From Hyphomicrobiales bacterium (GTDB lineage Bacteria > Pseudomonadota > Alphaproteobacteria > Rhizobiales > Rhizobiaceae): a stretch of DNA of 64,000 bases. Location of the stretch: the NCBI GenBank assembly GCA_900465685.1, contig UEGR01000008.1, positions 1-64,000 on the forward strand. Direction: 5' to 3'. The notes below the pieces were generated by a model. That model did no database searches. It saw only the letters and a program-made list of their open reading frames with translations, and was not told the origin of the DNA. The position numbers and the translations under genes are program-made. This document shows positions 49,640 through 58,913 of this stretch, in pieces (the stretch's first letter is position 1; every line of letters begins with the position of its first letter).

Positions 49640-50172
49640 GTAACAGCGTGAGCACGGACAAGCCCGTCGTTTCGATTATCGTGGCCGCAGCCGAGAATGG
49701 CGTGATCGGACGTGACAACGACATGCCATGGCGGCTCTCAACCGATCTGAAGCGTTTCAAGGCGCTGACGCTGGGCAAGCCGGTTATCATGGGACGTCGT
49801 ACCTGGGAATCGATCGGGCGGCCTTTGCCGGGACGACCCAATATTGTCGTGACCCGCGATGCGAATTTTCAAGCCGAGGGAGCCCACATCGTCGGTTCGC
49901 TGGAAGAGGGCATTGCGCTTGGGCGCAGGCTTGCGGAAAAGCTTGGCGTTGGCGAAGTCTGCATCATTGGCGGCGGCAAGATTTATGCGCAGGCCTTGCC
50001 GCTGACGGGCCGGGTGCATCTGACACGCGTTCTGGCGGAAATCGACGGGGATACGCATTTCCCGGAAATTAAGCCGGATGCATGGCGTCTGGTGTCGTCG
50101 GAAGACGTGCCAGCCGGGGAAAAAGACAGCCATCCGACCCGTTATATGGTTTACGAAAAGCGTGATGCGTAA
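49636..50172 (+). CDS. folA: Dihydrofolate reductase
   Basis: FolA reduces dihydrofolate to tetrahydrofolate with NADPH and is the trimethoprim target. The 178-residue protein shows [21 protein letters not shown] near 12-32 with the Met20-loop region, the substrate-binding Asp in DLKRFKALT near 37, the NADPH motifs [12 protein letters not shown] near 51-62 and [15 protein letters not shown] near 112-126. An N-terminal lead of about ten residues precedes the core. ATG overlaps the thyA stop (ATGA). Confidence 0.96.
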   Translation: MSNSVSTDKPVVSIIVAAAENGVIGRDNDMPWRLSTDLKRFKALTLGKPVIMGRRTWESIGRPLPGRPNIVVTRDANFQAEGAHIVGSLEEGIALGRRLAEKLGVGEVCIIGGGKIYAQALPLTGRVHLTRVLAEIDGDTHFPEIKPDAWRLVSSEDVPAGEKDSHPTRYMVYEKRDA

Positions 50173-50355
50173 AGCATAACATAGGAATTTTATTGCGCTT
50201 CCGTTGAAAGCGCGCCTCCCGATGCCTATAAAACGGTAACATTAGTTGATGACGGGGGTTTGCGCCTTGCTTTCCCGTCTTCCGGGAGCATCTCCGTTAG
50301 AAGCGCTGACGCGTTTTTTGCCGGAGATGCGGGAAACAGAAGCTTAGAGGTGAGG

Positions 50356-51537
50356 ATGCCCTGGAGCAATCAGAATGGCGGCGGCGGCCCATGGGGTGGC
50401 GGCGGCGGTGATAACAATAATAATAACAACAATAATAACGGCCCCTGGGGACAGGGCCCAAAGGGCCCGCGCGGCGGCGGACAGAACACGCCACCTGATC
50501 TCGAAGATATTTTGCGCAAAGGCCAGGACCGCCTGAAGCAGGTATTCCCCGGTGGCGGTGGTCGCAGCGGCGGCAATCGCCCGATCTATCTGTTGATCGG
50601 CGCGGCCTTGCTTGGCTTCTGGGTTTTCCAGTCCGTCTATACGGTGCAGCCTGATGAGCTGGCGGTTGAACTTCGTTTCGGCAAGCCGAAGGATGAAGTT
50701 TCCGAGCCGGGCCTGCACTTCCATTGGTGGCCGATTGAAACCTATGAAAAGGCGCAGATCGTCGAAAAGCAGATCAATATCGGCGCTCAGGGTTCCCGTA
50801 CGGCGACGCAGGGTCTCATGCTGACTGGCGACCAGAACATCGTAAACGTCCAGTTCTCGGTTCTTTACCGCGTCTCCGATCCGCGCGCCTATCTGTTCAA
50901 TGTCGACAGCCCCGATGCGATGGTGCAGCAGGTGTCTGAAAGCGCGATGCGTGAAATCGTCGGTCGCCGTCCGGCACAGGACGTTTTCCGCGATAATCGT
51001 GCCGAGATCGCGCAGAGCGTTCGCAATATCGTGCAGCAGACGCTCGACAGCTATCAGGCCGGTATCCAGATCAACGCCGTGTCGATCGAAGATGCGTCGC
51101 CGCCGCGTGAAGTGGCTGATGCCTTTGATGAAGTGCAGCGCGCTGAACAGGACGAAGACCGTTTCATCGAGGAATCGAACCAGTATTCCAACCAGAAGCT
51201 CGGTCAGGCCCGCGGTGAAGCGGCTCAGGTTCGCGAAGAGGCAGCAGCCTATAAGAACCGCGTTGTTCAGGACGCCGAAGGTGAAGCGCAGCGTTTCAGC
51301 TCGGTTCTCGGCCAGTATGAGAAAGCGCCGGAAGTGACCCGCAACCGTCTCTTCCTCGAAACCATGGAACAGGTGCTGAAGAGCACCAAGAAAGTCATTG
51401 TGGAACCCGGAAAGGACGTCGTGCCCTATCTGCCGCTGAACGAACTGATGCGCCAGCAACCGCGCGCAGGCGCAACGGGCGCTACTCCGGGCGCTAATGT
51501 GACCACGACTCCCTCGACCGGCGGAGGTACCCAGTAA
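50356..51537 (+). CDS. hflK: FtsH protease modulator HflK
   Basis: HflK and HflC are SPFH/band-7 membrane proteins that surround the FtsH protease and modulate its activity. The 393-residue protein has a Gly/Asn-rich cytoplasmic N-terminus, including nine successive Asn residues (20-28), then a membrane segment near 77-95 (PIYLLIGAALLGFWVF). The band-7 domain follows, VQPDELAVELRFGKPKDEV near 98. A Glu/Arg-rich helix covers about 250-330 and a Gly/Thr-rich tail ends the protein. AGAGGTGAGG directly precedes ATG 50356; the frame is open further upstream but without a start signal. It overlaps hflC by 1 nt. Confidence 0.95.
   Translation: MPWSNQNGGGGPWGGGGGDNNNNNNNNNGPWGQGPKGPRGGGQNTPPDLEDILRKGQDRLKQVFPGGGGRSGGNRPIYLLIGAALLGFWVFQSVYTVQPDELAVELRFGKPKDEVSEPGLHFHWWPIETYEKAQIVEKQINIGAQGSRTATQGLMLTGDQNIVNVQFSVLYRVSDPRAYLFNVDSPDAMVQQVSESAMREIVGRRPAQDVFRDNRAEIAQSVRNIVQQTLDSYQAGIQINAVSIEDASPPREVADAFDEVQRAEQDEDRFIEESNQYSNQKLGQARGEAAQVREEAAAYKNRVVQDAEGEAQRFSSVLGQYEKAPEVTRNRLFLETMEQVLKSTKKVIVEPGKDVVPYLPLNELMRQQPRAGATGATPGANVTTTPSTGGGTQ
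50413..50439 (+). repeat. Asn-codon triplet repeat inside hflK
   Basis: Nine in-frame AAT/AAC codons encode Asn 20-28 of HflK. Triplet slippage here would change length without a frameshift. Confidence 0.8.
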
Positions 51538-52439
51538 TGGCTCAGAACAGACTTCCGATCATTGCGGGTATTATCGCTATCCTCGCCTTCCTGCTCTATT
51601 CCGCGACGTTCATCGTTTCGGAGCGCCAGCAGGCAATCGTTCTTCGTTTCGGTCAGATCGTCAGTGTGAAGACCGAGCCGGGCATCTATTTCAAGCTGCC
51701 ATTCGGCTTCCTTGACGCCGATACGGTGCAGATGATCGATGACCGTCTGCTGCGTTTCGATCTGGACGATATCCGCGTTCAGGTTTCGGGCGGTAAGTTC
51801 TATGACGTCGACGCGTTCCTCGTCTATCGCATCACCGATGCCCGCAAGTTCCGTGAAACGGTTTCGGGCAGCACGCTCCTTGCCGAACAGCGTCTGCGCA
51901 CCCGTCTGGATGCAGCGCTGCGTGGTGTCTACGGTCAGCGCGGCTTTGAAGCCGCTCTTTCGGAAGAGCGTGGCGACATGATGCGTGAAGTGCGCGATCA
52001 GCTTCGTCCCGATGCAACATCGCTTGGTCTGACCATTCAGGACGTTCGTATCCGTCGCACGGATCTGACGGCTGAAGTCTCGCAGCAGACCTATGAGCGC
52101 ATGAAGGCGGAACGTCTGGCGGAAGCCGAGCGTCTGCGTGCCCGTGGCCGTGAAGCCGCCCAGCGTATTCGCGCCGTGGCCGACCGTCAGGTGGTGGAAA
52201 CCATTGCCGAAGCGCGCAAGGAATCGGAAATCCTTCGCGGTGAGGGCGATGCGCAGCGCAGTGAAATCTACGCAGCCTCTGCATCGAAGGATCCGGGCTT
52301 CTTCGCCTTCTATCGTTCGATGGCCGCTTATCGTGAAGCGCTCGAAACCCCGGATACGACGCTGGTTCTCTCGCCGGATTCGGAGTTCTTCAAGTTCTTC
52401 CGTGATGCTGGCGGCAAGCTGGCAACGCCTTCCCAGTAA
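51537..52439 (+). CDS. hflC: FtsH protease modulator HflC
   Basis: This is the HflK partner. The 300-residue protein begins with a membrane segment (about 7-24, PIIAGIIAILAFLLYSATF) followed by the band-7 domain: VSERQQAIVLRFGQIVSVK near 25-43, EPGIYFKLPFGFLD near 45, and the helix RMKAERLAEAERLRARGREA near 187. The order hflK-hflC-DUF2065-degP is typical of Rhizobiales. The start overlaps hflK by 1 nt. Confidence 0.96.
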   Translation: MAQNRLPIIAGIIAILAFLLYSATFIVSERQQAIVLRFGQIVSVKTEPGIYFKLPFGFLDADTVQMIDDRLLRFDLDDIRVQVSGGKFYDVDAFLVYRITDARKFRETVSGSTLLAEQRLRTRLDAALRGVYGQRGFEAALSEERGDMMREVRDQLRPDATSLGLTIQDVRIRRTDLTAEVSQQTYERMKAERLAEAERLRARGREAAQRIRAVADRQVVETIAEARKESEILRGEGDAQRSEIYAASASKDPGFFAFYRSMAAYREALETPDTTLVLSPDSEFFKFFRDAGGKLATPSQ

Positions 52440-52457
52440 AGCACGGGAACAGCTCTG

Positions 52458-52643
52458 ATGAGCGATTTTCTAGCCGCCGTAGGACTTCTCTTCGTTATCG
52501 AGGGGCTGCTCTACGGCGGCTTTCCTTTTTTCGCCAAGAAACTCGCACGCGAAGCGAGTGAAGCGCCGGAAAGCGCATTGCGCATTGCCGGTATCGCGGC
52601 GCTGGCCATCGGCGTCGGCATCGTCTGGCTTGTCAGGGGATAA
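52458..52643 (+). CDS. DUF2065 family small membrane protein
   Basis: The 61-residue protein has two hydrophobic segments, AAVGLLFVIEGLLYGGFPFF near 6-25 and IAGIAALAIGVGIVWLV near 43-59, separated by a short charged loop. This fits DUF2065, a family (YjeT-like) usually found next to hflKC. Its function is unknown, but the conserved position points to FtsH-related quality control at the membrane. It lies 18 nt after hflC. Confidence 0.9.
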   Translation: MSDFLAAVGLLFVIEGLLYGGFPFFAKKLAREASEAPESALRIAGIAALAIGVGIVWLVRG

Positions 52644-52763
52644 GCCCCCTCCGTTCCGTTATTTATGGCCCTTCGTCTATACGGGGCCGTAAACAGGCCT
52701 TAATTTGCGGCGATCTAACCTTTAGGTTATTTGCGTAGATATTCAGGATCGGAGCAGAGCTTT

Positions 52764-54353
52764 ATGGCAATCGTACCGAAGGCGGGGTTCGCTCGCACCC
52801 TATTCGCAACCGTGGCAATGGGCGCGCTGGCTGTCACCGGAACGCTAACGGTCGCAACACCGCCAGCCTTTGCTCAGGACGCACCTGTGAAAGGCATTCA
52901 GGGTCCAGGTTCTGTTGCCGATCTTGCAGAAGGCCTTCTGGATGCGGTGGTGAATATCTCCACCTCGCAGACCGTAAAGGACGATGGCGGCGAGGGCGAT
53001 GGCCCCGTACCCATGCCGAAGGTGCCGGAAGGCTCGCCGTTCCAGGAATATTTCAAGGATTTCTTCAACAACAAGGACGGTGAGCAGAGCGACGAATCCC
53101 GCAAGGTGCAGTCGCTTGGATCGGGCTTCGTCATCGATGCCGAAAAGGGATTCATCGTCACCAACAATCACGTCATTGCGGATGCTGACGAGATTGAAGT
53201 CAATTTCAACGACGGCACCAAGCTGAAGGCCGAGCTGGTCGGCAAGGATATCAAGACCGATCTGGCTGTCCTGAAAGTCGATCCCACCAAGCACAAGTTG
53301 AAGGCCGTGCAGTTCGGCAATTCAGAAAAGGCGCGCATTGGCGATTGGGTTCTGGCGATCGGCAACCCGTTCGGATTGGGCGGAACGGTAACGGCTGGTA
53401 TCATTTCGGCGCGCAAGCGCGACATCAATTCCGGCCCCTATGATGACTTCATCCAGACAGATGCCGCCATCAATCGCGGTAATTCGGGCGGCCCGCTGTT
53501 CGACATGAACGGTCAGGTAATCGGGATCAACACGGCGATCATTTCGCCCTCGGGCGGCTCTATCGGCATCGGTTTTGCCATTCCGGCTGAAATGGCTGTT
53601 GGCGTGATCGATCAGCTGAAGGAATTCGGTGAGGTCAAGCGCGGCTGGCTCGGTGTGCGCATCCAGCCGGTGACGCAGGATATTGCGGATAGTCTTGGCC
53701 TGAAGGATCCGAAAGGCGCTCTGATTGCCGGACTGATCGAGAATTCCGGCGTGGACAACACGGCGCTGAAGGCCGGTGATGTTGTCATCGGCTATGAAGG
53801 CAAGCCGGTGGATACCGCGCGCGATCTGCCACGCCTTGTTGCCGAAAGCCCAGTTGGCAAGGAAGTGGAAATCAAGGTTGTTCGCGATGGCGCGGAGCAA
53901 ACCGTTAAAGTGAAGCTTGGCCGCCTTGTCGAAGATGACAAGAGCACGGATGCTGCAACCGAAGATCAGGCGCCGGTTCCGGATGGAACAGAGGGCGAAG
54001 ACGGACAGGAAGCGCCAGCAAAGCCGAAGAAAGAGCAGAAGAGCGAAGCCACGGGTCCGACCGTGCTTGGCATGAAGCTTTCCGAACTCAATGACGATGT
54101 GCGCGGCGAATTCGGCATTGCCGAAGACGTGCACGGTGTTGCCATCCTTTATGTGGCTCCAGGTTCGGCTGCGGGTGACAAGCGGGTCGAGACGGGCGAT
54201 GTCATCGTTGATATCAATCAGGTCACCGTCAAAGCGCCCGAGGATGTGAAGAAGCGCATCGACGCACTGCGGCGGGAAGGGCGCAAGAACGCGCTGCTCA
54301 TGCTGGCGTCGCGTTCCGGCGAGTTGCGTTTCGTGACTGTTCGGATCGACTGA
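52764..54353 (+). CDS. degP: Periplasmic serine protease DegP/HtrA
   Basis: DegP is a periplasmic protease and chaperone for misfolded envelope proteins. The 529-residue precursor has a signal peptide ending PPAFAQD near 39. The trypsin-like domain has the catalytic triad His136 (VTNNHVIAD), Asp166 (TDLAVLKV) and Ser241 (GNSGGPLF). Two PDZ domains follow, starting near RGWLGVRIQPVTQD 302 and in the last 100 residues. A charged, acidic segment of about 40 residues separates the PDZ domains. ATG 52764 has GGAG at 52751. The gene lies 120 nt after the hflKC-DUF2065 unit. Confidence 0.96.
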   Translation: MAIVPKAGFARTLFATVAMGALAVTGTLTVATPPAFAQDAPVKGIQGPGSVADLAEGLLDAVVNISTSQTVKDDGGEGDGPVPMPKVPEGSPFQEYFKDFFNNKDGEQSDESRKVQSLGSGFVIDAEKGFIVTNNHVIADADEIEVNFNDGTKLKAELVGKDIKTDLAVLKVDPTKHKLKAVQFGNSEKARIGDWVLAIGNPFGLGGTVTAGIISARKRDINSGPYDDFIQTDAAINRGNSGGPLFDMNGQVIGINTAIISPSGGSIGIGFAIPAEMAVGVIDQLKEFGEVKRGWLGVRIQPVTQDIADSLGLKDPKGALIAGLIENSGVDNTALKAGDVVIGYEGKPVDTARDLPRLVAESPVGKEVEIKVVRDGAEQTVKVKLGRLVEDDKSTDAATEDQAPVPDGTEGEDGQEAPAKPKKEQKSEATGPTVLGMKLSELNDDVRGEFGIAEDVHGVAILYVAPGSAAGDKRVETGDVIVDINQVTVKAPEDVKKRIDALRREGRKNALLMLASRSGELRFVTVRID

Positions 54354-54377
54354 GACTTCTGTAAGATGGAATTGGAG

Positions 54378-54408
54378 CGGCGCTGCGGATCATCCGCCGC
54401 GCCGTTTT
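54378..54408 (+). terminator. Rho-independent terminator after degP
   Basis: A GC-rich hairpin (CGGCGC and GCGGAT against ATCCGC and CGCCG, with one interruption) is followed by four T, 24 nt past the degP stop. Confidence 0.75.
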
Positions 54409-54460
54409 CATTTGCGATTTGAATCAAATAGCGGCAAGTGCTGAGAATGAGATTCAGGAT

Positions 54461-54480
54461 TGAAGCGCCAAAACGCTTCA
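54461..54480 (+). repeat. Hairpin next to the flavoprotein start
   Basis: TGAAGCG and CGCTTCA pair as a 7-bp stem with loop CCAAAA, ending 1 nt before the GGAG ribosome-binding site of the next gene. It could limit ribosome access. Confidence 0.45.
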
Positions 54481-54484
54481 TGGA

Positions 54485-55687
54485 GTGGTGTGCGAGTTGG
54501 AAACTGTCGATATTGTCGTGATAGGCGCGGGCGCAGCCGGAATGATGTGCGCCATCGAAGCGGCCAAGCGCGGACGCTCGGTGCTGGTTGTCGATCATGC
54601 CAAGTCGGCGGGTGACAAAATCCGCATCTCCGGCGGCGGCCGGTGCAACTTCACCAATATCCATGCCAGCCCGAAGAACTATCTGTCGCGCAATCCGCAT
54701 TTCTGCATCTCGGCCTTAAGCCGCTATACGCAGCGCGATTTCATCGCATTGGTCGAGCGGCATCGCATTGCTTATCATGAAAAGACGCTGGGGCAGCTGT
54801 TCTGCGACGGCTCGGCAACGCAGATCATCGATATGCTGCTCGGCGAGATGAAGCGTCACAGCGCGCGGCTGAAACTCTCCTGCGGTGTCGAGAATGTGGC
54901 CAAGACCGGCGACGGGTTTGAACTGCGGCTGATGGAAGGCGGTGTTCGCACGACGGTCAGATGCCGTTCTGTGGTCGTCGCCTGCGGTGGCAAATCCATT
55001 CCGAAAATGGGCGCAACGGGCTTCGGCTATGACCTTGCCGAACAATTCGGGTTGCGGCTGGTTGAGACGCGCCCGGCACTGGTCCCGCTTACCTTTGAGC
55101 CGAATACGCTGGAACGTCTGAAGCCGTTGGCCGGTATCGCTGTTGATGCGGTGGTGTCATGTGGCAAGACGAGCTTTACCGAGGCCATGCTGTTCACGCA
55201 TCGCGGCATTAGCGGCCCGTCCATTTTGCAGATATCGTCCTATTGGAAAGAGGGCGATGAAATCCGCATCAGCATGTTGCCCGGTACGGACCTGTTCGAA
55301 GCCTTGCGCGCACAGCGCACGCAGAATGGCAAGCAGGCCTTGCAGACCGCGCTTGGCCTGCATCTGCCGAAGAAGCTTGCGCAGACCATCGCCGAGGAAA
55401 ACGGCGCCAGCGGGCATCTCGCCGATATGTCCGACAAGCTGTTCCGCCGCGTGGAAGCTGTCGTCAATGACTGGCGCATCAAGCCTGCCGGTTCGGAAGG
55501 CTATCGCACGGCAGAAGTAACGCTGGGCGGTGTCGATACTCGTGATCTCGATTCGCGCACCATGGAGGCCAAGTCCGTGCCGGGTCTCTATTTCATCGGC
55601 GAAGTGGTCGATGTTACCGGCTGGCTCGGCGGGTATAATTTCCAGTGGGCGTGGTCTTCCGGCTGGTGCGCCGGTCAGGTGGCGTAA
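54485..55687 (+). CDS. HI0933-type NAD(P)/FAD-dependent flavoprotein (BaiN/YhiN-like)
   Basis: The 400-residue flavoprotein has an N-terminal Rossmann FAD motif VVIGAGAAGMMCAIEA near 10-25 and the family signature GDKIRISGGGRCNFTNIH near 43-60. It also has VVACGGKSIPKMGATGFGY near 160-178, and the C-terminal FAD-contact block YFIGEVVDVTGWLGGYNFQW near 370-389. Family members are poorly characterised; some are linked to bile-acid reduction or RNA modification. GTG 54485 is used, GTG 54488 and TTG 54497 are alternatives. It overlaps the convergent GNAT gene by 13 nt. Confidence 0.88.
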   Translation: MVCELETVDIVVIGAGAAGMMCAIEAAKRGRSVLVVDHAKSAGDKIRISGGGRCNFTNIHASPKNYLSRNPHFCISALSRYTQRDFIALVERHRIAYHEKTLGQLFCDGSATQIIDMLLGEMKRHSARLKLSCGVENVAKTGDGFELRLMEGGVRTTVRCRSVVVACGGKSIPKMGATGFGYDLAEQFGLRLVETRPALVPLTFEPNTLERLKPLAGIAVDAVVSCGKTSFTEAMLFTHRGISGPSILQISSYWKEGDEIRISMLPGTDLFEALRAQRTQNGKQALQTALGLHLPKKLAQTIAEENGASGHLADMSDKLFRRVEAVVNDWRIKPAGSEGYRTAEVTLGGVDTRDLDSRTMEAKSVPGLYFIGEVVDVTGWLGGYNFQWAWSSGWCAGQVA

Positions 55688-56217
55688 GCGCGATAAACGA
55701 CGAGGCGTTTCAGGTGATGTGTTTCGTCCGGTACGCGCGGATGATTGAAATCGCTTGAGGCATCGCGCACCATGCCGATGCGCTGCATGACGCTCGTGGA
55801 GCGGTCATTAGCCTCCACGGCGAAGGATACAACCTCAGACAAGCCCAGCGGCCCGAAGGCATAGGCCAGAAGGGCTTTGCCAGCTTCGGTCACAAAGCCC
55901 TTGCCCCAGAAGGGACGGGCAAGTCGCCAGCCTATTTCCACTGTTCCATCCGGAAAATGCGGTTCAAGATTGGTGCGCAATAGCCCGGCGAAGCCGATGC
56001 ATTCGCCGCTTGCCTTCTCTTCGAGTGCGTAGAAACCAAGGCCGGTTTCCGAGATCATCGTGCGCAACCGGTCGAAAAACTCGTCCGATTCTTGGCGGTT
56101 ACGCCGGAACGGGAAGAAATGCATGACCTCTTCATCGGAATTGATCGTGTGAAAGAGATCGCGGTCGCGATCCTCCCAATTCCGAATGACAAGCCTTGGC
56201 GTTTCCAGAATCATCAT
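55675..56217 (-). CDS. GNAT family N-acetyltransferase (RimJ/RimL type)
   Basis: The 180-residue protein fits the RimJ/RimL-like acetyltransferases: ETPRLVIRNWEDRDRDLFHT near 5-24 at the start, VEIGWRLARPFWGKGFVTEA near 92-111 (acetyl-CoA binding loop), and FAVEANDRSTSVMQRIGM near 132-149. The acceptor is unknown. Two ATG codons, 56217 and 56214, compete. Its start overlaps the end of serB (same strand) by 4 nt, so it is probably co-translated with serB. Confidence 0.9.
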   Translation of the reverse strand: MMILETPRLVIRNWEDRDRDLFHTINSDEEVMHFFPFRRNRQESDEFFDRLRTMISETGLGFYALEEKASGECIGFAGLLRTNLEPHFPDGTVEIGWRLARPFWGKGFVTEAGKALLAYAFGPLGLSEVVSFAVEANDRSTSVMQRIGMVRDASSDFNHPRVPDETHHLKRLVVYRAYAT

Positions 56218-57113
56218 TCGACGAAGTCCGTTTTCCTGTAACCCTGAATGTAGAGAAGTGCAGTCAGGTCGCCATGGTCGATGCGCACCTTGGCTTGCGC
56301 TGCCACCGCCGGTTTGGCATGGAGCGCCACGCCCGTTCCCGCGAGCTGGATCATGCCGAGATCGTTGGCGCCATCGCCCACCGCGATTGCGTCGTCGGGT
56401 GAAAGACCCAGACGATCAGCAATTTCTTCCAGCCGTTCCACCTTGGCTTCGCGACCGAGAATCGGCTCCGCGACAACGCCTGTCAGCTTGGCGCCATCAT
56501 CCAGAAGAAGATTGGCGCGGTCTTCGTTGAAGCCGATCATTTCGGCAATGCGGTGGGTGAAGGATGTGAAGCCGCCCGAGACAAGCGCGGTATAAGCGCC
56601 GTGCTTGCGCATGGTGCGCACCAGTTCCGGTCCGCCGGGTGTGAGCGTGATGCGGGTGGCGATCACCTTGTCTATAACCTGAAGGGGCAAGCCTTTCAGA
56701 AGGGCAACGCGTTCACGCAGGGCCGGTTCAAAGGCGATTTCGCCATTCATGGCGCGGGCGGTAATTGCGGCCACATGCTCGCGCAAGCCTGCTTCTTCGG
56801 CGAGTTCGTCGATGCACTCCTGCTGAATCATGGTCGAATCCATGTCGGCAATCAGGATTTTCTTGCGGCGGCGATCCTGCTCTTGCACAACGACATCAAC
56901 CGGTGCGCTATCGAGTGCCGCGCGCAGCGCAGCGTCGGCGTCATCGGCGCTCAGGCCGCTTGGCAGGGGGATATCGCAGGCAATACCGTCTGCAAGCCAA
57001 TAAAGTCCTGTTGCATTCACTGCCGCTGACGCTTTAATCCCGAGCGATGGAACAAGAGCGGCCTTGGCCGGGTTGGCGATCAAAGTGGCAATGAGCGAAG
57101 CGGATGCAGACAT
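56214..57113 (-). CDS. serB: Phosphoserine phosphatase SerB
   Basis: SerB performs the last step of serine synthesis. The 299-residue product has an N-terminal regulatory region of about 80 residues and a haloacid-dehalogenase core with the nucleophile motif [11 protein letters not shown] near 89-99, the [12 protein letters not shown] motif II near 180-191, and the metal-binding [14 protein letters not shown] near 248-261. ATG 57113 fits family length; upstream extension to 57209 would run across the divergent miaA start. Only 18 nt separate the serB and miaA start codons. Confidence 0.95.
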   Translation of the reverse strand: MSASASLIATLIANPAKAALVPSLGIKASAAVNATGLYWLADGIACDIPLPSGLSADDADAALRAALDSAPVDVVVQEQDRRRKKILIADMDSTMIQQECIDELAEEAGLREHVAAITARAMNGEIAFEPALRERVALLKGLPLQVIDKVIATRITLTPGGPELVRTMRKHGAYTALVSGGFTSFTHRIAEMIGFNEDRANLLLDDGAKLTGVVAEPILGREAKVERLEEIADRLGLSPDDAIAVGDGANDLGMIQLAGTGVALHAKPAVAAQAKVRIDHGDLTALLYIQGYRKTDFVE

Positions 57114-57131
57114 GAGGGAGCGATTCCTGCG

Positions 57132-58058
57132 ATGAGTGAGGAGGCGATCAAGAATGCCATCCTGATAGCTGGCCCAACGGCCAGCGGCAAGTCGGCACTT
57201 GCTGTTCATATGGCAAGGGAGACCGGCGGTTTCATCGTAAACACCGATTCCATGCAGGTTTATGACGTGCTCGATCTGCTGACGGCGCGTCCGGGGGCAG
57301 ATGATCTGGCTTCAGCCGAGCATCATCTCTACGGCCATGTCGCGCCGTCCGTGTCCTATTCCACCGGCAAATGGTTCGCCGATGTGGCGGCACTTCTGGC
57401 GCAGCCGGAGTTGATAGGACGGACACCGATTTTCGTCGGCGGCACGGGGCTATATTTCCGTGCTCTGCTGGGCGGTCTGTCGCAAATGCCGGAAGTATCG
57501 CCGGATGTGCGCAACCATTGGCGCGCACGTATGGAGGCGGAAGGCGCAGAAGCGCTGCATCGGGCACTGTTCGAGCGTGACCCGCAGATGGCCGCAACGC
57601 TTCAACCAACCGACAGCCAGCGCATCGTGCGGGCGCTGGAGGTAATCGAGAGCACCGGAAAATCCTTGAGCGCGTGGCAGCAAACCAAGGGGCGTGTGCT
57701 GGTGGATGACCAGTCGGCACGCAAGGTTGTGCTTTTGCCAGAACGGGGCTGGCTTTCTGAGCGCATTGCGCGGCGCTTTGCCCTGATGTGGAACAATGGC
57801 GCTATCGATGAGGTGAAGGCACTGTTGGCCTTGCAGCTCGATCCGACGCTGCCCGCCATGAAGGCCATTGGCGTTCGGGAGATCAGCGCTTTCCTCGAAG
57901 CTACGATGAGTGAAGACGAAGCCATCGAACGTTCGGTGATTGCAACGCGGCAATATGCCAAGCGCCAGTCGACCTGGTTTCGCAATCAGCTTGATAAAAG
58001 CTGGAATTTTTTAAGTAATTCTGATGAAGCACTACTTCAATTAACGACACTGAAATAA
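57132..58058 (+). CDS. miaA: tRNA dimethylallyltransferase MiaA
   Basis: MiaA adds a dimethylallyl group to A37 of tRNAs that read codons starting with U. The 308-residue protein has the P-loop [12 protein letters not shown] near 14-25, [20 protein letters not shown] near 36-55, and [20 protein letters not shown] near 101-120. It also has the [11 protein letters not shown] block near 161 and the C-terminal [15 protein letters not shown] near 275-289. The start has GAGGGAG at 57114-57120. It is divergent from serB with an 18-nt spacer. Confidence 0.96.
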   Translation: MSEEAIKNAILIAGPTASGKSALAVHMARETGGFIVNTDSMQVYDVLDLLTARPGADDLASAEHHLYGHVAPSVSYSTGKWFADVAALLAQPELIGRTPIFVGGTGLYFRALLGGLSQMPEVSPDVRNHWRARMEAEGAEALHRALFERDPQMAATLQPTDSQRIVRALEVIESTGKSLSAWQQTKGRVLVDDQSARKVVLLPERGWLSERIARRFALMWNNGAIDEVKALLALQLDPTLPAMKAIGVREISAFLEATMSEDEAIERSVIATRQYAKRQSTWFRNQLDKSWNFLSNSDEALLQLTTLK

Positions 58059-58097
58059 CTCGCTGGCAATCTCCGAAAAGAGAGGCGGGCGCGAAAT

Positions 58098-58889
58098 ATG
58101 CGGTTTCATAAATCGGAGCGGGCATTTTTCATTCTGATTATTTTGATGTGCGGGATAGGCATATTGCTTTATCGCGTGCATGTGGATTTGGGCTTGCTTG
58201 CAGCTAGCCCTCTCGATGCGTCCGCTGCCGAACTGGTGGCCGTTCTCGGACGGCTCAATCACGCGGCGATCTGGGTTCTGATCGCTTCCATCGTTTGCGG
58301 GCTTTTGCTGATCTATCCGCAGATACGCACCGAGGCGCTGGATCGCGGCAAGTTGCAGATCATCACGCAGGATTTGTCCGAACGGTCGCAAACGCTCGAA
58401 CATGCGGCCCTGACCGACAGCCTCACTGGCATGCAGAACCGGCGCTATTTCGATGAAGCGCTGAGGGAATATCTGGTTCAGTTCGATCGTATCCAGCGAC
58501 CGGTCGGCCTGATGATTATTGATCTGGACCACTTCAAGTCCGTCAACGACACCCATGGACACGATATTGGCGACGTGGTGTTGCAGGAAGTCGCGCGCTG
58601 CCTGCGCGATTATACCCGATATCACGATGTGGTTGCGCGTCTCGGCGGCGAAGAATTCGCCGTGCTGGCTCCGAATATGGATGCGGAGCTGATGATCAAG
58701 CTCGCCAATCGTATCCGCAAGGCCATTGCGGGGCTGGAAATAGATCTTGGCGATGTGAAGCTGACGGTGACCGTCAGTATCGGGCTTGCCGTATGGGACA
58801 GGCGCGAAACGTCGAAGGACCTTTATCGCCGCGCCGACAAGATGCTCTATGCCGCCAAGAATATGGGGCGCAACCGCGTCTGCGCTTGA
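58098..58889 (+). CDS. Membrane-bound diguanylate cyclase (GGDEF)
   Basis: The 263-residue protein makes cyclic di-GMP. Two membrane helices (about 10-28 and 50-70) precede a GGDEF domain: DSLTGMQNRRYFDEALREYL near 109-128, the metal-binding DLDHFKSVNDTHGHDIGDVV near 144-163, and the active-site GGEEF near 186-190, a functional GGDEF variant. The last block is ADKMLYAAKNMGRNRV. No obvious inhibitory site (RxxD) precedes the active site. It lies 39 nt after miaA and converges on the ATPase gene. Confidence 0.92.
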   Translation: MRFHKSERAFFILIILMCGIGILLYRVHVDLGLLAASPLDASAAELVAVLGRLNHAAIWVLIASIVCGLLLIYPQIRTEALDRGKLQIITQDLSERSQTLEHAALTDSLTGMQNRRYFDEALREYLVQFDRIQRPVGLMIIDLDHFKSVNDTHGHDIGDVVLQEVARCLRDYTRYHDVVARLGGEEFAVLAPNMDAELMIKLANRIRKAIAGLEIDLGDVKLTVTVSIGLAVWDRRETSKDLYRRADKMLYAAKNMGRNRVCA

Positions 58890-58913
58890 TGCTGTGTCGC
58901 TGGGGGCCGTGTA

